Below the pieces are notes generated by a model. That model saw only the letters and a list, made by a program, of their open reading frames with translations. It had not been told where the DNA came from and did not search any database. Positions 43,899 through 53,041 of a stretch of 64,000 bases of DNA are shown piece after piece (the stretch's first letter is position 1; each line of letters starts with the position of its first letter). The position numbers and the translations under genes are program-made. Source of the DNA: Streptomyces tauricus (lineage in GTDB: Bacteria > Actinomycetota > Actinomycetes > Streptomycetales > Streptomycetaceae); NCBI RefSeq assembly GCF_014650955.1, contig NZ_BMVY01000002.1, positions 372,001 to 436,000 of the forward strand. Reading direction: 5' to 3'.

Positions 43899-46339
43899 CG
43901 GCCCGCCCCCACAAGGTCGTTGTTCCCTCGGTCACCGACATCACCGACATCGCCGTCGGTCTCGTCCAGCCCCAGCAGCAGGCGCAGCACCGGCAGTACG
44001 GCGCCGGCGCGGTCCTCGTCCAGGTCGGGGCCGAAGCCGGGGGTCCCGGAGACGGTGTCCGCGACGCTGCCGCGCGGTCCCGGCCCGCGCCGGACCAGTT
44101 CGCCGAGGGTGCGGCGCACTCCGGGCTCGTACTCCGAGAAGGTGCGCCGCAGCAGCGGGAGCACGTCGGTGAACGCGTCCCCCGGCACACCGGTCAGCCA
44201 GGAGTCGACCAGGCCGAGCAGCCGTTCGTCGTGCACGAGCAGCATGCCGCCCCCCGATCCCCCGCCGACGAACCCCTCGATCCATGCCGCCGCGTCGCCG
44301 GGTGCGGTCCCCGGTGACAGGACGAGCCCCATGAGCCGGGCCGCCTCCTCCTGCCCCAGCTCCCCGTCGTCCAGCAGCAACCGGACGGCCCGCCCCCGCA
44401 CGACGCCCGGAACCGTGTCCCGCGCGGACAGCGTGCCCAGCACGGAGTGCCACCGGCCGCGTATGCCGGAGCGGGAGTCGTCCGCGTCTCCCGCAGCCCC
44501 CTCGGCTCCCTCGGCGAGGAGTCCCACCGCGCCGTGTACGGCGTCGACATGGCCTCGCATCTCCTCGGCGGCCTCCGCGTCGAGGGCGGCGCACGCCGGG
44601 GGCAGCCCGACGAAGACCCGCTCCGCGAGGCCCGCCGCGACCTCGGCCAGGGCCTGGGTGCCCGTGCCGCGTACGTCGCCGTAGCGCAGGGAGCGGACGA
44701 GGGCGGGCAGCGCCTGGGCGAGGTGGCCGACGTCGGCGTCCAGGGCGGCCCGGTCGGCGAGGACCCGCATCACCACCGGGAGGGCGTCCGGGAGTTCGGC
44801 GAGGAGGCAACGCTCGGCGAGGCCCGTGACCTCGGCCAGTGAGCGTGCGCCGACCGCGTCCGTCTCGGCCTTGGCGGTCGCGGCGGCGATCACCGTCGTA
44901 CCCCACACCCCCGCCTCGGCGACGCGCACCGCGAGTTCCGGCTCCCAGTGCAGCCGCCAGGTCTCCCGGAACGTACCCGTGCTGCCGCGTGACGCGACCG
45001 GCTCTCCCCACCCGACGCCGAGGAGGCGCAGCCGGTGCAGCAGTCTGCTGCGTCCACCGTCGGTCTCCTTGCGCAGGTCGAGCTCCAGTTCTCTCTCCTG
45101 CGCCTCCGGCTTGAGCCGCAGCCGTCGCTGGAGCCGGGCGAGGTCACGCTGGAGCGGAACGGCGGGCGCCGAAGCGGGCACCTCGCCCAGCACGTCACCG
45201 ACGACGAGCCGGTCGTGCACGAGCGCGAGCGGTACGTCCGAGCCTTCGCACATCACCGCCCGTACGGCGTCGGTGGTCTCGGTGAGGCCCGGCAGGGGGC
45301 GGCCCCGCATGGCCGCGAGCGTGTCGGCGAGCCGCACCGCCTCGATGACGTGCGCGGAGGACACGGGCCGGCCCTCGTCCCGCAGCAGCCGGGCCACCTT
45401 CGTCATCCAGCGCTCGATGGGGCGGTCGGCGGCGGCGAACAGATGCCCGTACCAGCCGGGCGAGTCGATGCCCGCTCCGTAACCACTCACGCGCGAGAGC
45501 CGCCGGTGGGTCCAGGGCACCCAGGTCATGTCGGCCTTCACCTTGGGCAGCCCCTTGAGCAGGGCCCGGTCGGCGGCGACGGTGGTCCGCTGCCGCAGCG
45601 CGGGCACGTGCCACGCACCGCAGACCACGGCGACGTCGTCCTCGAACTCCCGCTGCGCCGCCCGCACCTGGAGCCGCATGTACGCCTCGCGCACGAGATC
45701 CCGGTCGTGTCCCCCCGTCCCGTAGACCTCCCGCAGCGCCTCCATGGCCTCGCCGAGCACCTCGAACGGTGCGAACGCGTCCTCTGCCCGCGCCCCCCGG
45801 TGCTCGATCACGTCCTCCCACCACCGCTCGGGGTCGTCGTATCCGGCGGTCTCGGCGAGCACGGCGAGCGGGTCGATCCGCACGGCCCGGGCGGGTTCGG
45901 AAAGAGCCCCGTCAGGCTCCCCCGGCTCTCCCTCGCCCTCCGCCACGTCTTCCTTCTCTTCCTCGTCCTTGTCCTCCCGGGCGAGCGTGTGCGTGGCCGG
46001 GAGGTCGATGAAGCGGGCCGGTACCCCGTGCTCCAGGGCCCAGCGGATGGCCACCCACTCCGGTGAGAACTCGGCGAGCGGCCAGAACGCCGACCGCCCC
46101 GGCTCGTCCACGACATGCGCGAGGAGCGCGACGGGCGGCCGCATGTCCTCGTCGGCGGCGAGCGCGATCAACGCGTCGGCCTCCGGCGGCCCTTCGAGGA
46201 GCACCACGCGCGGGCAGGCCGCGTCGAGTGCCGCCCGTACGGCCCGCGCCGAGCCGGGCCCGTGGTGGCGCACCCCGAGCAGCAGAGGCCCGGGCGGCCG
46301 GCGGACCCCCGCCTCGCTCCCTGCCGCACGCTCGCTCAC
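43895..46339 (-). CDS. DUF5682 protein, large middle gene of the MoxR module
   Basis: The 814-residue protein starts at a GTG that overlaps the MoxR stop (GTGA). Near the N-terminus LLLGVRHHGPGSAR (residues 19-32) and VVLLEGPPEAD (45-55) resemble the paired His/Glu motifs of the TraB/ChaN/erythromycin-esterase-like group. That likeness is my inference from motif shape. The rest is helical with no second domain that I recognise. DUF5682 genes regularly sit between a MoxR ATPase and a VWA gene, so it is a candidate client or effector of that pair. The gene reads cleanly with no frameshift. Confidence 0.8.
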   Translation of the reverse strand: MSERAAGSEAGVRRPPGPLLLGVRHHGPGSARAVRAALDAACPRVVLLEGPPEADALIALAADEDMRPPVALLAHVVDEPGRSAFWPLAEFSPEWVAIRWALEHGVPARFIDLPATHTLAREDKDEEEKEDVAEGEGEPGEPDGALSEPARAVRIDPLAVLAETAGYDDPERWWEDVIEHRGARAEDAFAPFEVLGEAMEALREVYGTGGHDRDLVREAYMRLQVRAAQREFEDDVAVVCGAWHVPALRQRTTVAADRALLKGLPKVKADMTWVPWTHRRLSRVSGYGAGIDSPGWYGHLFAAADRPIERWMTKVARLLRDEGRPVSSAHVIEAVRLADTLAAMRGRPLPGLTETTDAVRAVMCEGSDVPLALVHDRLVVGDVLGEVPASAPAVPLQRDLARLQRRLRLKPEAQERELELDLRKETDGGRSRLLHRLRLLGVGWGEPVASRGSTGTFRETWRLHWEPELAVRVAEAGVWGTTVIAAATAKAETDAVGARSLAEVTGLAERCLLAELPDALPVVMRVLADRAALDADVGHLAQALPALVRSLRYGDVRGTGTQALAEVAAGLAERVFVGLPPACAALDAEAAEEMRGHVDAVHGAVGLLAEGAEGAAGDADDSRSGIRGRWHSVLGTLSARDTVPGVVRGRAVRLLLDDGELGQEEAARLMGLVLSPGTAPGDAAAWIEGFVGGGSGGGMLLVHDERLLGLVDSWLTGVPGDAFTDVLPLLRRTFSEYEPGVRRTLGELVRRGPGPRGSVADTVSGTPGFGPDLDEDRAGAVLPVLRLLLGLDETDGDVGDVGDRGNNDLVGAGR

Positions 46340-47469
46340 GCGCTCACCTCCCGGCACGCCCGGTAGAAGTCCTTCCAGCCGTCGCGCTCGCGGACGACCG
46401 CCTCCAGGTACTCCTGCCAGATGACGCGGTCGGCCGCCGGGTCGCGGACGACGGCGCCGAGGATGCCCGCCGCCACGTCCCCGGCGCGCAGGACGCCGTC
46501 CCCGAAGTGCGCGGCGAGGGCGAGGCCGCTGGTGACGACGGAGATCGCCTCGGCGGTGGACAGCGTGCCGCTGGGCGACTTGAGCTTCGTACGGCCGTCG
46601 GCCGTGACGCCGTCGCGCAGCTCGCGGAAGACGGTGACGACGCGGCGGATCTCGTCGATGCCGTCGGGCACGGACGGCAGGTCCAGGGAGCGGCCGATCT
46701 GGTCGACGCGGCGCGAGACGATGTCGACCTCGGCGTCGGCGCTCTCCGGCAGGGGCAGGACCACCGTGTTGAAGCGGCGGCGCAGGGCGCTCGACAGGTC
46801 GTTCACCCCGCGGTCGCGGTCGTTGGCCGTCGCGATGAGGTTGAAGCCCCGGACGGCCTGTACCTCCGAGTTCAACTCGGGGATGGGCAGGTTCTTCTCC
46901 GACAGGATCGTGATGAGCGTGTCCTGTACGTCGGCGGGGATGCGGGTCAGCTCCTCGACCCGGGCCGTCATCCCCTCGGCCATGGCCCGCATGACCGGGC
47001 TGGGCACCAGCGCGTCCCGGCTCGGTCCGTGCGCGAGCAGCTGCGCGTAGTTCCAGCCGTAGCGGATCGCCTCCTCGGGCGTGCCGGCCGTGCCCTGCAC
47101 GAGGAGGGTGGAGTCGCCGCTGACCGCCGCCGCCAGATGCTCGGACACCCACGTCTTCGCCGTGCCGGGTACGCCGAGCAGGAGCAGCGCCCGGTCGGTG
47201 GCGAGCGTGGTCACGGCCACCTCGACGATGCGGCGCGGTCCCACGTACTTCGGCGTGATCACCGTGCCGTCCGGCAGCGTGCCGCCCAGCAGGTACGTCG
47301 CGACGGCCCACGGTGACATCCGCCAGCGGGCGGGCCGCGGGCGGTCGTCCTGCGCGGCCAGCGCGGCGAGTTCGGAGGCGAACGCGTCCTCGGCGTGCGG
47401 CCGCAACTCCTCAGCCTTGTCCGGCACGGACACGGACTGGTGGTGGTTCGGGTCGACGGACACGGACAT
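46336..47469 (-). CDS. MoxR-type AAA+ ATPase
   Basis: The 377-residue protein has Walker A GVPGTAKT (residues 99-106), a Walker B/sensor region around GTAGTPEEAIRYGWNY and TRIPADVQDTLITILSEKN, sensor 1 FNLIATANDRD and the arginine-finger region SSALRRRFNTVVLPLP. MoxR ATPases act as chaperones with VWA partners. The ATG at 47469 has GGGGGA upstream. It is first in the leftward arm, 134 bases from the divergent SWIM gene. Confidence 0.9.
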   Translation of the reverse strand: MSVSVDPNHHQSVSVPDKAEELRPHAEDAFASELAALAAQDDRPRPARWRMSPWAVATYLLGGTLPDGTVITPKYVGPRRIVEVAVTTLATDRALLLLGVPGTAKTWVSEHLAAAVSGDSTLLVQGTAGTPEEAIRYGWNYAQLLAHGPSRDALVPSPVMRAMAEGMTARVEELTRIPADVQDTLITILSEKNLPIPELNSEVQAVRGFNLIATANDRDRGVNDLSSALRRRFNTVVLPLPESADAEVDIVSRRVDQIGRSLDLPSVPDGIDEIRRVVTVFRELRDGVTADGRTKLKSPSGTLSTAEAISVVTSGLALAAHFGDGVLRAGDVAAGILGAVVRDPAADRVIWQEYLEAVVRERDGWKDFYRACREVSA

Positions 47470-47523
47470 GGAGCGGTCCCCCTTGCGGCTCGGCCGGTTC
47501 GGATCTGGTACCACCGTGCACCA

Positions 47524-47585
47524 CGCCACTGACAATCGGCTCTGACCTGCGCAAACGCAGCCGTCACAGGCGATTGTCAGTGGCG
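47524..47585. promoter_or_regulatory. Long inverted repeat in the divergent MoxR/SWIM promoter
   Basis: CGCCACTGACAATCG (47524-47538) recurs as its perfect complement at 47571-47585, separated by 32 bases. Each arm contains TTGTCA oriented outwards, close to a -35 hexamer. The symmetry suggests one factor controls both arms together. Confidence 0.65.
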
Positions 47586-47603
47586 GGATCTACCTTCGGT
47601 CAC

Positions 47604-48956
47604 ATGACTCAGCAGGGGGTGCGCTGGACGGCGGATCAGGTGCTGGCACTGGCGCCTGACACCGCGTCACGCAAGGCGGGCAGCAAGCTCGGCGCGGCCG
47701 GGCCGTGGTCGGAGGCGGGCAGTTCCGAGGAGGGGACGGTATGGGGTCTGTGCAGGGGAAGCGGCAGCAAGCCGTACCGGACGGTGATCGACATCGCGGA
47801 CTCCACCGGGCCCGCGTACAAGTGCAGTTGCCCGAGCCGCAAGTTCCCGTGCAAGCACGCGCTGGGGCTGCTGCTGCTCTGGGCCGGCGAGGACGGCGCG
47901 GTGCCGCGGGGGCAGGCGCCGGACTGGGCGGACGAGTGGATCGAGGGCAGGCGCAAGCGCGCGGACGACAAGCGGGCCGAGGGCGCGGCCGGTTCGCCGT
48001 CCGCGGGTGATCCGGAGGCGGCGCGGCGCAGGTCGGAGCGGCGGGCCGAGTGGATCACCGCGGGGGCGTCGGAGCTGGAGCAGCGGCTGACCGATCTGCT
48101 GCGGGGCGGTCTGGCCTCGGCGGAACAGCGGGGGTACGGGCTGTGGGAGGAGACAGCGGCCCGCATGGTCGACGCGCAGGCACCGGGACTGGCCGCGCGC
48201 GTACGGGAGTTGGGGGCGATACCGTCGTCGGGGCCCGGCTGGCCCGTGCGGCTGCTGGAGGAGTGCGCGCTGCTCCACCTCCTCGACCAGGGGTGGCTGC
48301 GCCGTGCCGCGCTGCCCGACGGGCTGGCCGCGACGGTCCGTTCCCGGATCGGGCTGCCCGGCTCGGCCGAAGGACCGCCGGTGCGTGACCGGTGGCTGGT
48401 CCTGGCCCAGTACGACACCGCGGACAGCCGCCTCACCACCCGCCGTATCTGGCTGTACGGGGCCGACTCGGGGCGCACGGCCCTGCTCCTCTCCTACGGG
48501 GCCGCCGGGCGCGCGCCGGAGCTGACGTTGCCCGTCGGGCTGACGTTGGACGCGGAGCTGTCCGCGTATCCGGGCGCGGGGCAGTTGCGGGTGGCTCTGG
48601 GTGAGCAGTTCGCCGCTCCGGCGCCCACGGAGTTCCGGCCGCCCGGGGTGGATGTGGCGCGGGCCGTGGCCCAGTACGGCGAGGCGCTCCGGGACGACCC
48701 GTGGCTGGAGTCCCGGCCCGCGACCCTCGCCCGCGTCATACCGACTCCGGACGGCGACGACTGGCAGCTGGCGGACGCCGACGGAGAGTTCGCCCTGCCG
48801 CTCACTCCGGCCGCCCGGTCACGCTCCGGTCTGTGGCGCCTGGTCGCCCTCTCCGGCGGCGCTCCGGTGACGGTCTTCGGAGAGTGCGGCCACCGCGGCT
48901 TCTCCCCTCTCACGGCCTGGCCGGAGGGTCCGGGCGAGGCGGTGACCCTGTGCTGA
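47604..48956 (+). CDS. SWIM zinc-finger protein
   Basis: The 450-residue protein has the SWIM motif CSCPSRKFPCKH (Cys74, Cys76, Cys83, His85), a zinc site often used to bind DNA, RNA or protein. The rest is a helical and beta-rich domain with many Leu/Arg segments (LGLLLLWAGEDGAVPRGQ, WLYGADSGRTALLLSYG) that I do not recognise. It is first in the rightward arm, followed after 61 bases by DUF5691. The ATG at 47604 starts just after the inverted repeat; the longer frame is antisense to moxR. Confidence 0.88.
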   Translation: MTQQGVRWTADQVLALAPDTASRKAGSKLGAAGPWSEAGSSEEGTVWGLCRGSGSKPYRTVIDIADSTGPAYKCSCPSRKFPCKHALGLLLLWAGEDGAVPRGQAPDWADEWIEGRRKRADDKRAEGAAGSPSAGDPEAARRRSERRAEWITAGASELEQRLTDLLRGGLASAEQRGYGLWEETAARMVDAQAPGLAARVRELGAIPSSGPGWPVRLLEECALLHLLDQGWLRRAALPDGLAATVRSRIGLPGSAEGPPVRDRWLVLAQYDTADSRLTTRRIWLYGADSGRTALLLSYGAAGRAPELTLPVGLTLDAELSAYPGAGQLRVALGEQFAAPAPTEFRPPGVDVARAVAQYGEALRDDPWLESRPATLARVIPTPDGDDWQLADADGEFALPLTPAARSRSGLWRLVALSGGAPVTVFGECGHRGFSPLTAWPEGPGEAVTLC

Positions 48957-49017
48957 CGGCACCGCGCGCCGGCCTCCTCGACTCCCCGACGACTCGCCCC
49001 CTACGAAAGGGACGCCC

Positions 49018-50664
49018 ATGACCAGCACCCCTGCCCCCTCCCCCACTCCTGCTCCCGCTGCCACGGAGGCGTCCGCCGGGAGCCATTGGGAGGAGCTCGT
49101 GACCGTGGCGCTGCTGGGGACCACGCGCCGTACGCCACCGGGGGTCACGTCCCGGCGCGACGCACCGACGGCACTGCTGGACGCGGCGGCCGTGGAGACC
49201 GTGCGGAGACGAGCCGGAATGCGGCCGGGCCGGGCCGCGGCCCGTATCGAGCCCGCGGCCGTGGATTCCCGTCCCGCGCTCCCGCCGGCCGCGGCACGCC
49301 GGCTGACGATGCTGCTCGCCGACCGGCCGGGCGCGGGGAGCGGCGGCCGCCGGGGGACGGCCCCCGACCTCATGGAGCTGCTGCCGCAGTGGCTCGCCAC
49401 GGCGAACCGGCGGGGTTTCGCGGCTCCTCCACAGGCGCTGCCCGCTCTGCTGGACGCGGCCCGGGGGCGTACGGACATCCGGCCGGCGGTGCTGGCGTTC
49501 GCGGGGCCGCGCGCACTGTGGCTGGCCCGGCTGAACGCGGACTGGCGGTTCGCGCTGCGGGCGGCGCCGGGCGGCGGTGCCGTACTGCCCGGGCCCGAGG
49601 AGCCGGAGCGGGTGCGCGCGTTGTGGGAGGAGGGGCTGTTCGCCGAGCGGGTCGCGCTGCTGGCGGCGGTCCGGGCACGGGACGCGGAGGCCGCGCGGGA
49701 CCTGCTCGCCGGGACATGGGCGTCGGAGCGGGCCGAGGACCGGCTGATGTTCCTCGACTCGTTGCGCACGGGTCTGCGTGCGGCGGACGAGCCCTTCCTG
49801 GAACGGGCATTGGCCGACCGGAGCCGCAATGTGCGGGCCACCGCGGCGGAGCTGCTGTCCGCGCTGCCCGGCTCGGCCCTCGCCGGTCGGATGGCGGAGC
49901 GGGCCGGGTCCTGCGTCGCGGTCGACCATACGCACGGCACGCCGACGATAGCGGTGGAGGCGCCGCACGAGTGCGATCCCGGCATGGAGCGCGACGGCGT
50001 GGTGGCCAAGGCTCCGGCCGGCCGCGGCGAACGGTCGTGGTGGCTGGGCCAGTTGGTAGAGGCGGCCCCGCTCGGCACCTGGTCGCGGCGGCTCGGGGGA
50101 CGCACACCGGAGGAGATCGTGGCGCTGCCCGTGGCCGACGACTGGCAGGACGAGCTGCATGCCGCGTGGTGCCGGGCGGCGGTGCGGCAGCGGGACCCTT
50201 CCTGGTCCAGAGCGCTGCTGGGAACACCGGCGGCGCCGGAGGCGGGCGGGCCGGGAGCGGTGTCCCTGGCCGAGCGGGCGAAGCTGCTCGGCACGTTGGG
50301 CGCCGAGGAGCGGGCCGAGTGGGTGGCGGGATTCATAGCCGTGCACGGACTGTCGGAGGCGTTTCAGCTGCTCGGGGTGTGCGCGGTGCCCTGGGCCGGC
50401 CCGTTGGGGCGGGCGGTGGTGGACGCGCTCAACATCGCGCGGGACGCGGGGAGTTATCCATGGAGTTTCAGCGGGGTCATGGGACTGGCCGAGCGCTGTC
50501 TGGATCCGGCGGAGGCCGTCCGCCTCGAAGCGCTCACAGCCGTCCCCGACGAATCGGAGAACGCGGCTCCGGGCGCCGGGGGTTACTGGGCCGAATCCTT
50601 CCAACGCCTGGTCACCACGCTGCGCCTGAGAGCAGCCATCCAGAACGAACTGACCCAGCCGTAA
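49018..50664 (+). CDS. DUF5691 protein
   Basis: The 548-residue protein begins with a Pro/Ala-rich tail, then HWEELVTVALLGTTRRTPP, a motif I associate with DUF5691. Many short helices follow, some HEAT-like (DRSRNVRATAAELLSALPGSALAGRM). No catalytic residues are apparent. It is last in the rightward arm and is regularly found with SWIM, MoxR, DUF5682 and VWA genes, so it should belong to the same complex or pathway. The role is unknown. Confidence 0.8.
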   Translation: MTSTPAPSPTPAPAATEASAGSHWEELVTVALLGTTRRTPPGVTSRRDAPTALLDAAAVETVRRRAGMRPGRAAARIEPAAVDSRPALPPAAARRLTMLLADRPGAGSGGRRGTAPDLMELLPQWLATANRRGFAAPPQALPALLDAARGRTDIRPAVLAFAGPRALWLARLNADWRFALRAAPGGGAVLPGPEEPERVRALWEEGLFAERVALLAAVRARDAEAARDLLAGTWASERAEDRLMFLDSLRTGLRAADEPFLERALADRSRNVRATAAELLSALPGSALAGRMAERAGSCVAVDHTHGTPTIAVEAPHECDPGMERDGVVAKAPAGRGERSWWLGQLVEAAPLGTWSRRLGGRTPEEIVALPVADDWQDELHAAWCRAAVRQRDPSWSRALLGTPAAPEAGGPGAVSLAERAKLLGTLGAEERAEWVAGFIAVHGLSEAFQLLGVCAVPWAGPLGRAVVDALNIARDAGSYPWSFSGVMGLAERCLDPAEAVRLEALTAVPDESENAAPGAGGYWAESFQRLVTTLRLRAAIQNELTQP

Positions 50665-50677
50665 CGGGCGCCTGCCA

Positions 50678-50799
50678 AGGGGCACGGGGAACTGCGCGAC
50701 CAGCCGAGAGCAACCCGCACCCTCACACCGACCGGCCGCACCAGACCACCCGCCGGCACCCGCAACCCCCTAGGGGCGCGGGGAACCGCGCGACCAGCC
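50678..50799. repeat. Two copies of a dispersed GC-rich repeat
   Basis: AGGGGCACGGGGAACTGCGC (50678) and AGGGGCGCGGGGAACCGCGC (50772), each followed by GACCAGCC, lie downstream of DUF5691. They match the element at 26205-26301 in inverted orientation. Confidence 0.8.
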
Positions 50800-50855
50800 A
50801 CGGGCAACCGGCACCCGCCCGCTCACCCCGGCCACCCCGCCGTCCCGGCGGCGCC

Positions 50856-51266
50856 TCAGACAGGCTGGCGCACGTTCGCCCGCACCCAGTCCACGATGGC
50901 CGTGGTCGTGGCCCCGGGCGTGAAGATCTCGGCGACGCCCTTCTCCTTGAGCGGCGCGATGTCCGCCTCCGGGATGATCCCGCCGCCGAACACCTTGATG
51001 TCCGCGGCGTCGCGCTCCTTCAGGAGCTCGATGACCGCGGCGAACAGCGTGTTGTGCGCGCCGGACAGGATGGACAGCCCGATCGCGTCGGCGTCCTCCT
51101 GGATCGCCGTACCCACGATCTGCTCGGGCGTCTGGTGGAGGCCGGTGTAGATGACCTCCATACCCGCGTCCCGCAGGGCCCGCGCGATCACCTTCGCCCC
51201 GCGATCGTGTCCGTCGAGCCCCGGCTTGGCCACCACCACGCGGATCGGACCGGTTGCCACACCCAT
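50856..51266 (-). CDS. icmB: Isobutyryl-CoA mutase small (B12-binding) subunit
   Basis: The 136-residue protein is a stand-alone cobalamin-binding domain: [18 protein letters not shown] contains DxHxxG, whose His ligates cobalt, with SGAHN and VFGGGIIP further on. It closely matches the small subunit of isobutyryl-CoA mutase as I remember it; related B12 domains occur in methylmalonyl-CoA mutases. The large subunit is not in the window. GGAGG five bases upstream fixes the ATG at 51266. It links valine or butyrate catabolism to polyketide precursors. Confidence 0.88.
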   Translation of the reverse strand: MGVATGPIRVVVAKPGLDGHDRGAKVIARALRDAGMEVIYTGLHQTPEQIVGTAIQEDADAIGLSILSGAHNTLFAAVIELLKERDAADIKVFGGGIIPEADIAPLKEKGVAEIFTPGATTTAIVDWVRANVRQPV

Positions 51267-51820
51267 CACTGCCTCCATGAACCGACTACACCGATCTGCA
51301 GAGATCTGTTCCGACCAGGGACGGTCGCCCCACCTGCACCTGCACCCACACCTGCTGCTGCGTCCGCACCGACGGGCCGCGACGGCGACCAGCCGCCACC
51401 GCGCCCATCCCAAGCATGCATCCCGGACCTGCCCGGCACGACCGCCCCGCACCGCACGGTCCGGGGAAGTGAACGAACGTTATCTCCACCATCCCGCAAC
51501 CGGCAGTTTCGCGGTGGAGACCGAGGGGGAAATCACACGGTGGGACAAGTTCGCAGCGCATCGATCCCGCACACCGCGACACACGGTTCGCACCCGGGAC
51601 GGGCGCAAGGGAAACCGCTACGAGGTCTCCGCACCTCCGCGCCGTCAGCCGCGCGACGGGGTGGTGCGGCGCATCGGCGATCGCACGACGACGGGCACCC
51701 CGTCGCTCCACCGGCGTCACCCACGCCGCACGTGCACCGTCGCCTTCCTCATCCATCGGCTTCCCACGAGGGCACACGGGGGACAGAGGGTTCCTGCCGT
51801 GCGCCGACGGGAGGTCGGCC
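51267..51820. other. Divergent spacer between icmB and the lipase-like gene
   Basis: No gene is supported in these 554 bases. Promoters of both genes should lie here. A short stem TCTCCACC/GGTGGAGA occurs at about 51482-51518, and the rest of the rightward leader is Arg/His/Thr-rich when translated, unlike a protein. I saw no cobalamin riboswitch signature. Confidence 0.5.
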
Positions 51821-52735
51821 ATGAAGGTCACCAGGGCACTGCTGCCCCTTCTTCCACTCTGCCAGCGCCTGCTCCCCACCAGGCTGGCCGGGCTCTCACT
51901 GACGCTGCTGAAGGCGACGGCCCTGGAGATCGCGATCCTCGCCGGCCATCTCGTCCTCTACCCCTCCGGCATCACCCCGGAGCGCCGCCGGTCCCCGATC
52001 CCGACCCAGTCCCTGGCGGACCTGCCCGACCCGGACCTCGGCATGGACGGCGCGGACGGCACCGCCGACGCCGCCCGGCTGCCCACCCCGGACAAGCCCC
52101 CCGTCGTCCTGCTGCACGGCTTCATAGACAACCGCTCGGTCTTCGTACTGCTGCGCCGCTCCCTGGCCCAGCACGGCAGGCAGCAGATCGAGTCGCTCAA
52201 CTACTCTCCGCTGACCTGCGACATACGGACCGCCGCCGAGCTGCTCGGCCGGCACATCGAGGAGATCTGCGAGCGCACCGGCCGCCAGCAGGTGGACATC
52301 GTCGGCCACAGCCTCGGTGGACTGATCGCGCGCTATTACGTGCAGCGCCTGGGCGGTGACGTCCGCGTCCGGACCCTGGTCACCCTGGGCACCCCGCACG
52401 CGGGCACCCGCGTCGTGCCGCTGATGAACGCGCACCCGATCATCCGGCAGATGCGCCCGGGCTCCGGTGTACTCGAAGAGCTGCGCAAGCCCGCCCCGCA
52501 CTGCCGTACGCGGTTCGTGAGTTTCTGGAGCGACCTCGACCAGCTGATGGTCCCGCTGGAGACGGCGTGCATCGAGCACCCGGATCTGCTCGCGCAGAAC
52601 GTTCGCGTGAGCGGCATCGGACATCTCGCCTTGCCGGTGCACCCGGCGGTCGCGGCCGGCATCCGTCAGGCCCTGGACGTCGAGGAGGAAACCGCCCGCG
52701 CCGCCGCTCACACCGGCGGCCTGACAGTGGCGTGA
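51821..52735 (+). CDS. Alpha/beta hydrolase, lipase-like
   Basis: The 304-residue protein has the nucleophile elbow GHSLGG, the oxyanion strand VVLLHGFIDN, and a late His in GIGHLALPVHP. It begins with a hydrophobic stretch (ALLPLLPLCQRLL, then LTLLKATALEIAILAGHLVLY) that may anchor it or act as an export signal. It belongs with EstA-type or PGAP1-like triacylglycerol lipases. An AGG lies seven bases before the ATG. It is transcribed alone. Confidence 0.85.
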   Translation: MKVTRALLPLLPLCQRLLPTRLAGLSLTLLKATALEIAILAGHLVLYPSGITPERRRSPIPTQSLADLPDPDLGMDGADGTADAARLPTPDKPPVVLLHGFIDNRSVFVLLRRSLAQHGRQQIESLNYSPLTCDIRTAAELLGRHIEEICERTGRQQVDIVGHSLGGLIARYYVQRLGGDVRVRTLVTLGTPHAGTRVVPLMNAHPIIRQMRPGSGVLEELRKPAPHCRTRFVSFWSDLDQLMVPLETACIEHPDLLAQNVRVSGIGHLALPVHPAVAAGIRQALDVEEETARAAAHTGGLTVA

Positions 52736-53041
52736 CGGAGAGTGCCTGCCCGCAGAGGCTCAACCGGAAGCGGACGTCTGCAGTCGTTCCGCCCGAACCG
52801 GGGCAACGGGGAGCGGCGGCAAGCGCACTAAGCGGAAGCTGAGTTCGCCTCCAGACGCGTCTTTTCTTCGAACGTTCATCGAACGCAAGGCCAAAGCTCT
52901 GCCCATCCTCCGCCGAAAGGCATCCGAATGCCCCTTTCCTGAGAGGAGGAAACCTGCCGAAGATTGTCGCGCCCGCATACCGCCGGGTACAGTCGCCGCA
53001 CTGCTCTGCCAGCCCCTGTTGTCGAGGCGAAAGAGAAGTTG

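Noticed and set aside
43895..47311. 1138-residue version of the DUF5682 gene
   Set aside because: The first part is out of frame with MoxR and very Arg/Pro-rich. The GTG at 46339 overlapping the MoxR stop is the natural start.
51267..51820. Cobalamin riboswitch upstream of icmB
   Set aside because: No B12-box-like sequence was found on the minus strand before icmB.
52964..53041. TTG start for the M23 gene
   Set aside because: Spacing from GAGGAGG is too long and the added residues do not look conserved. GTG 53042 is preferred, though not certain.
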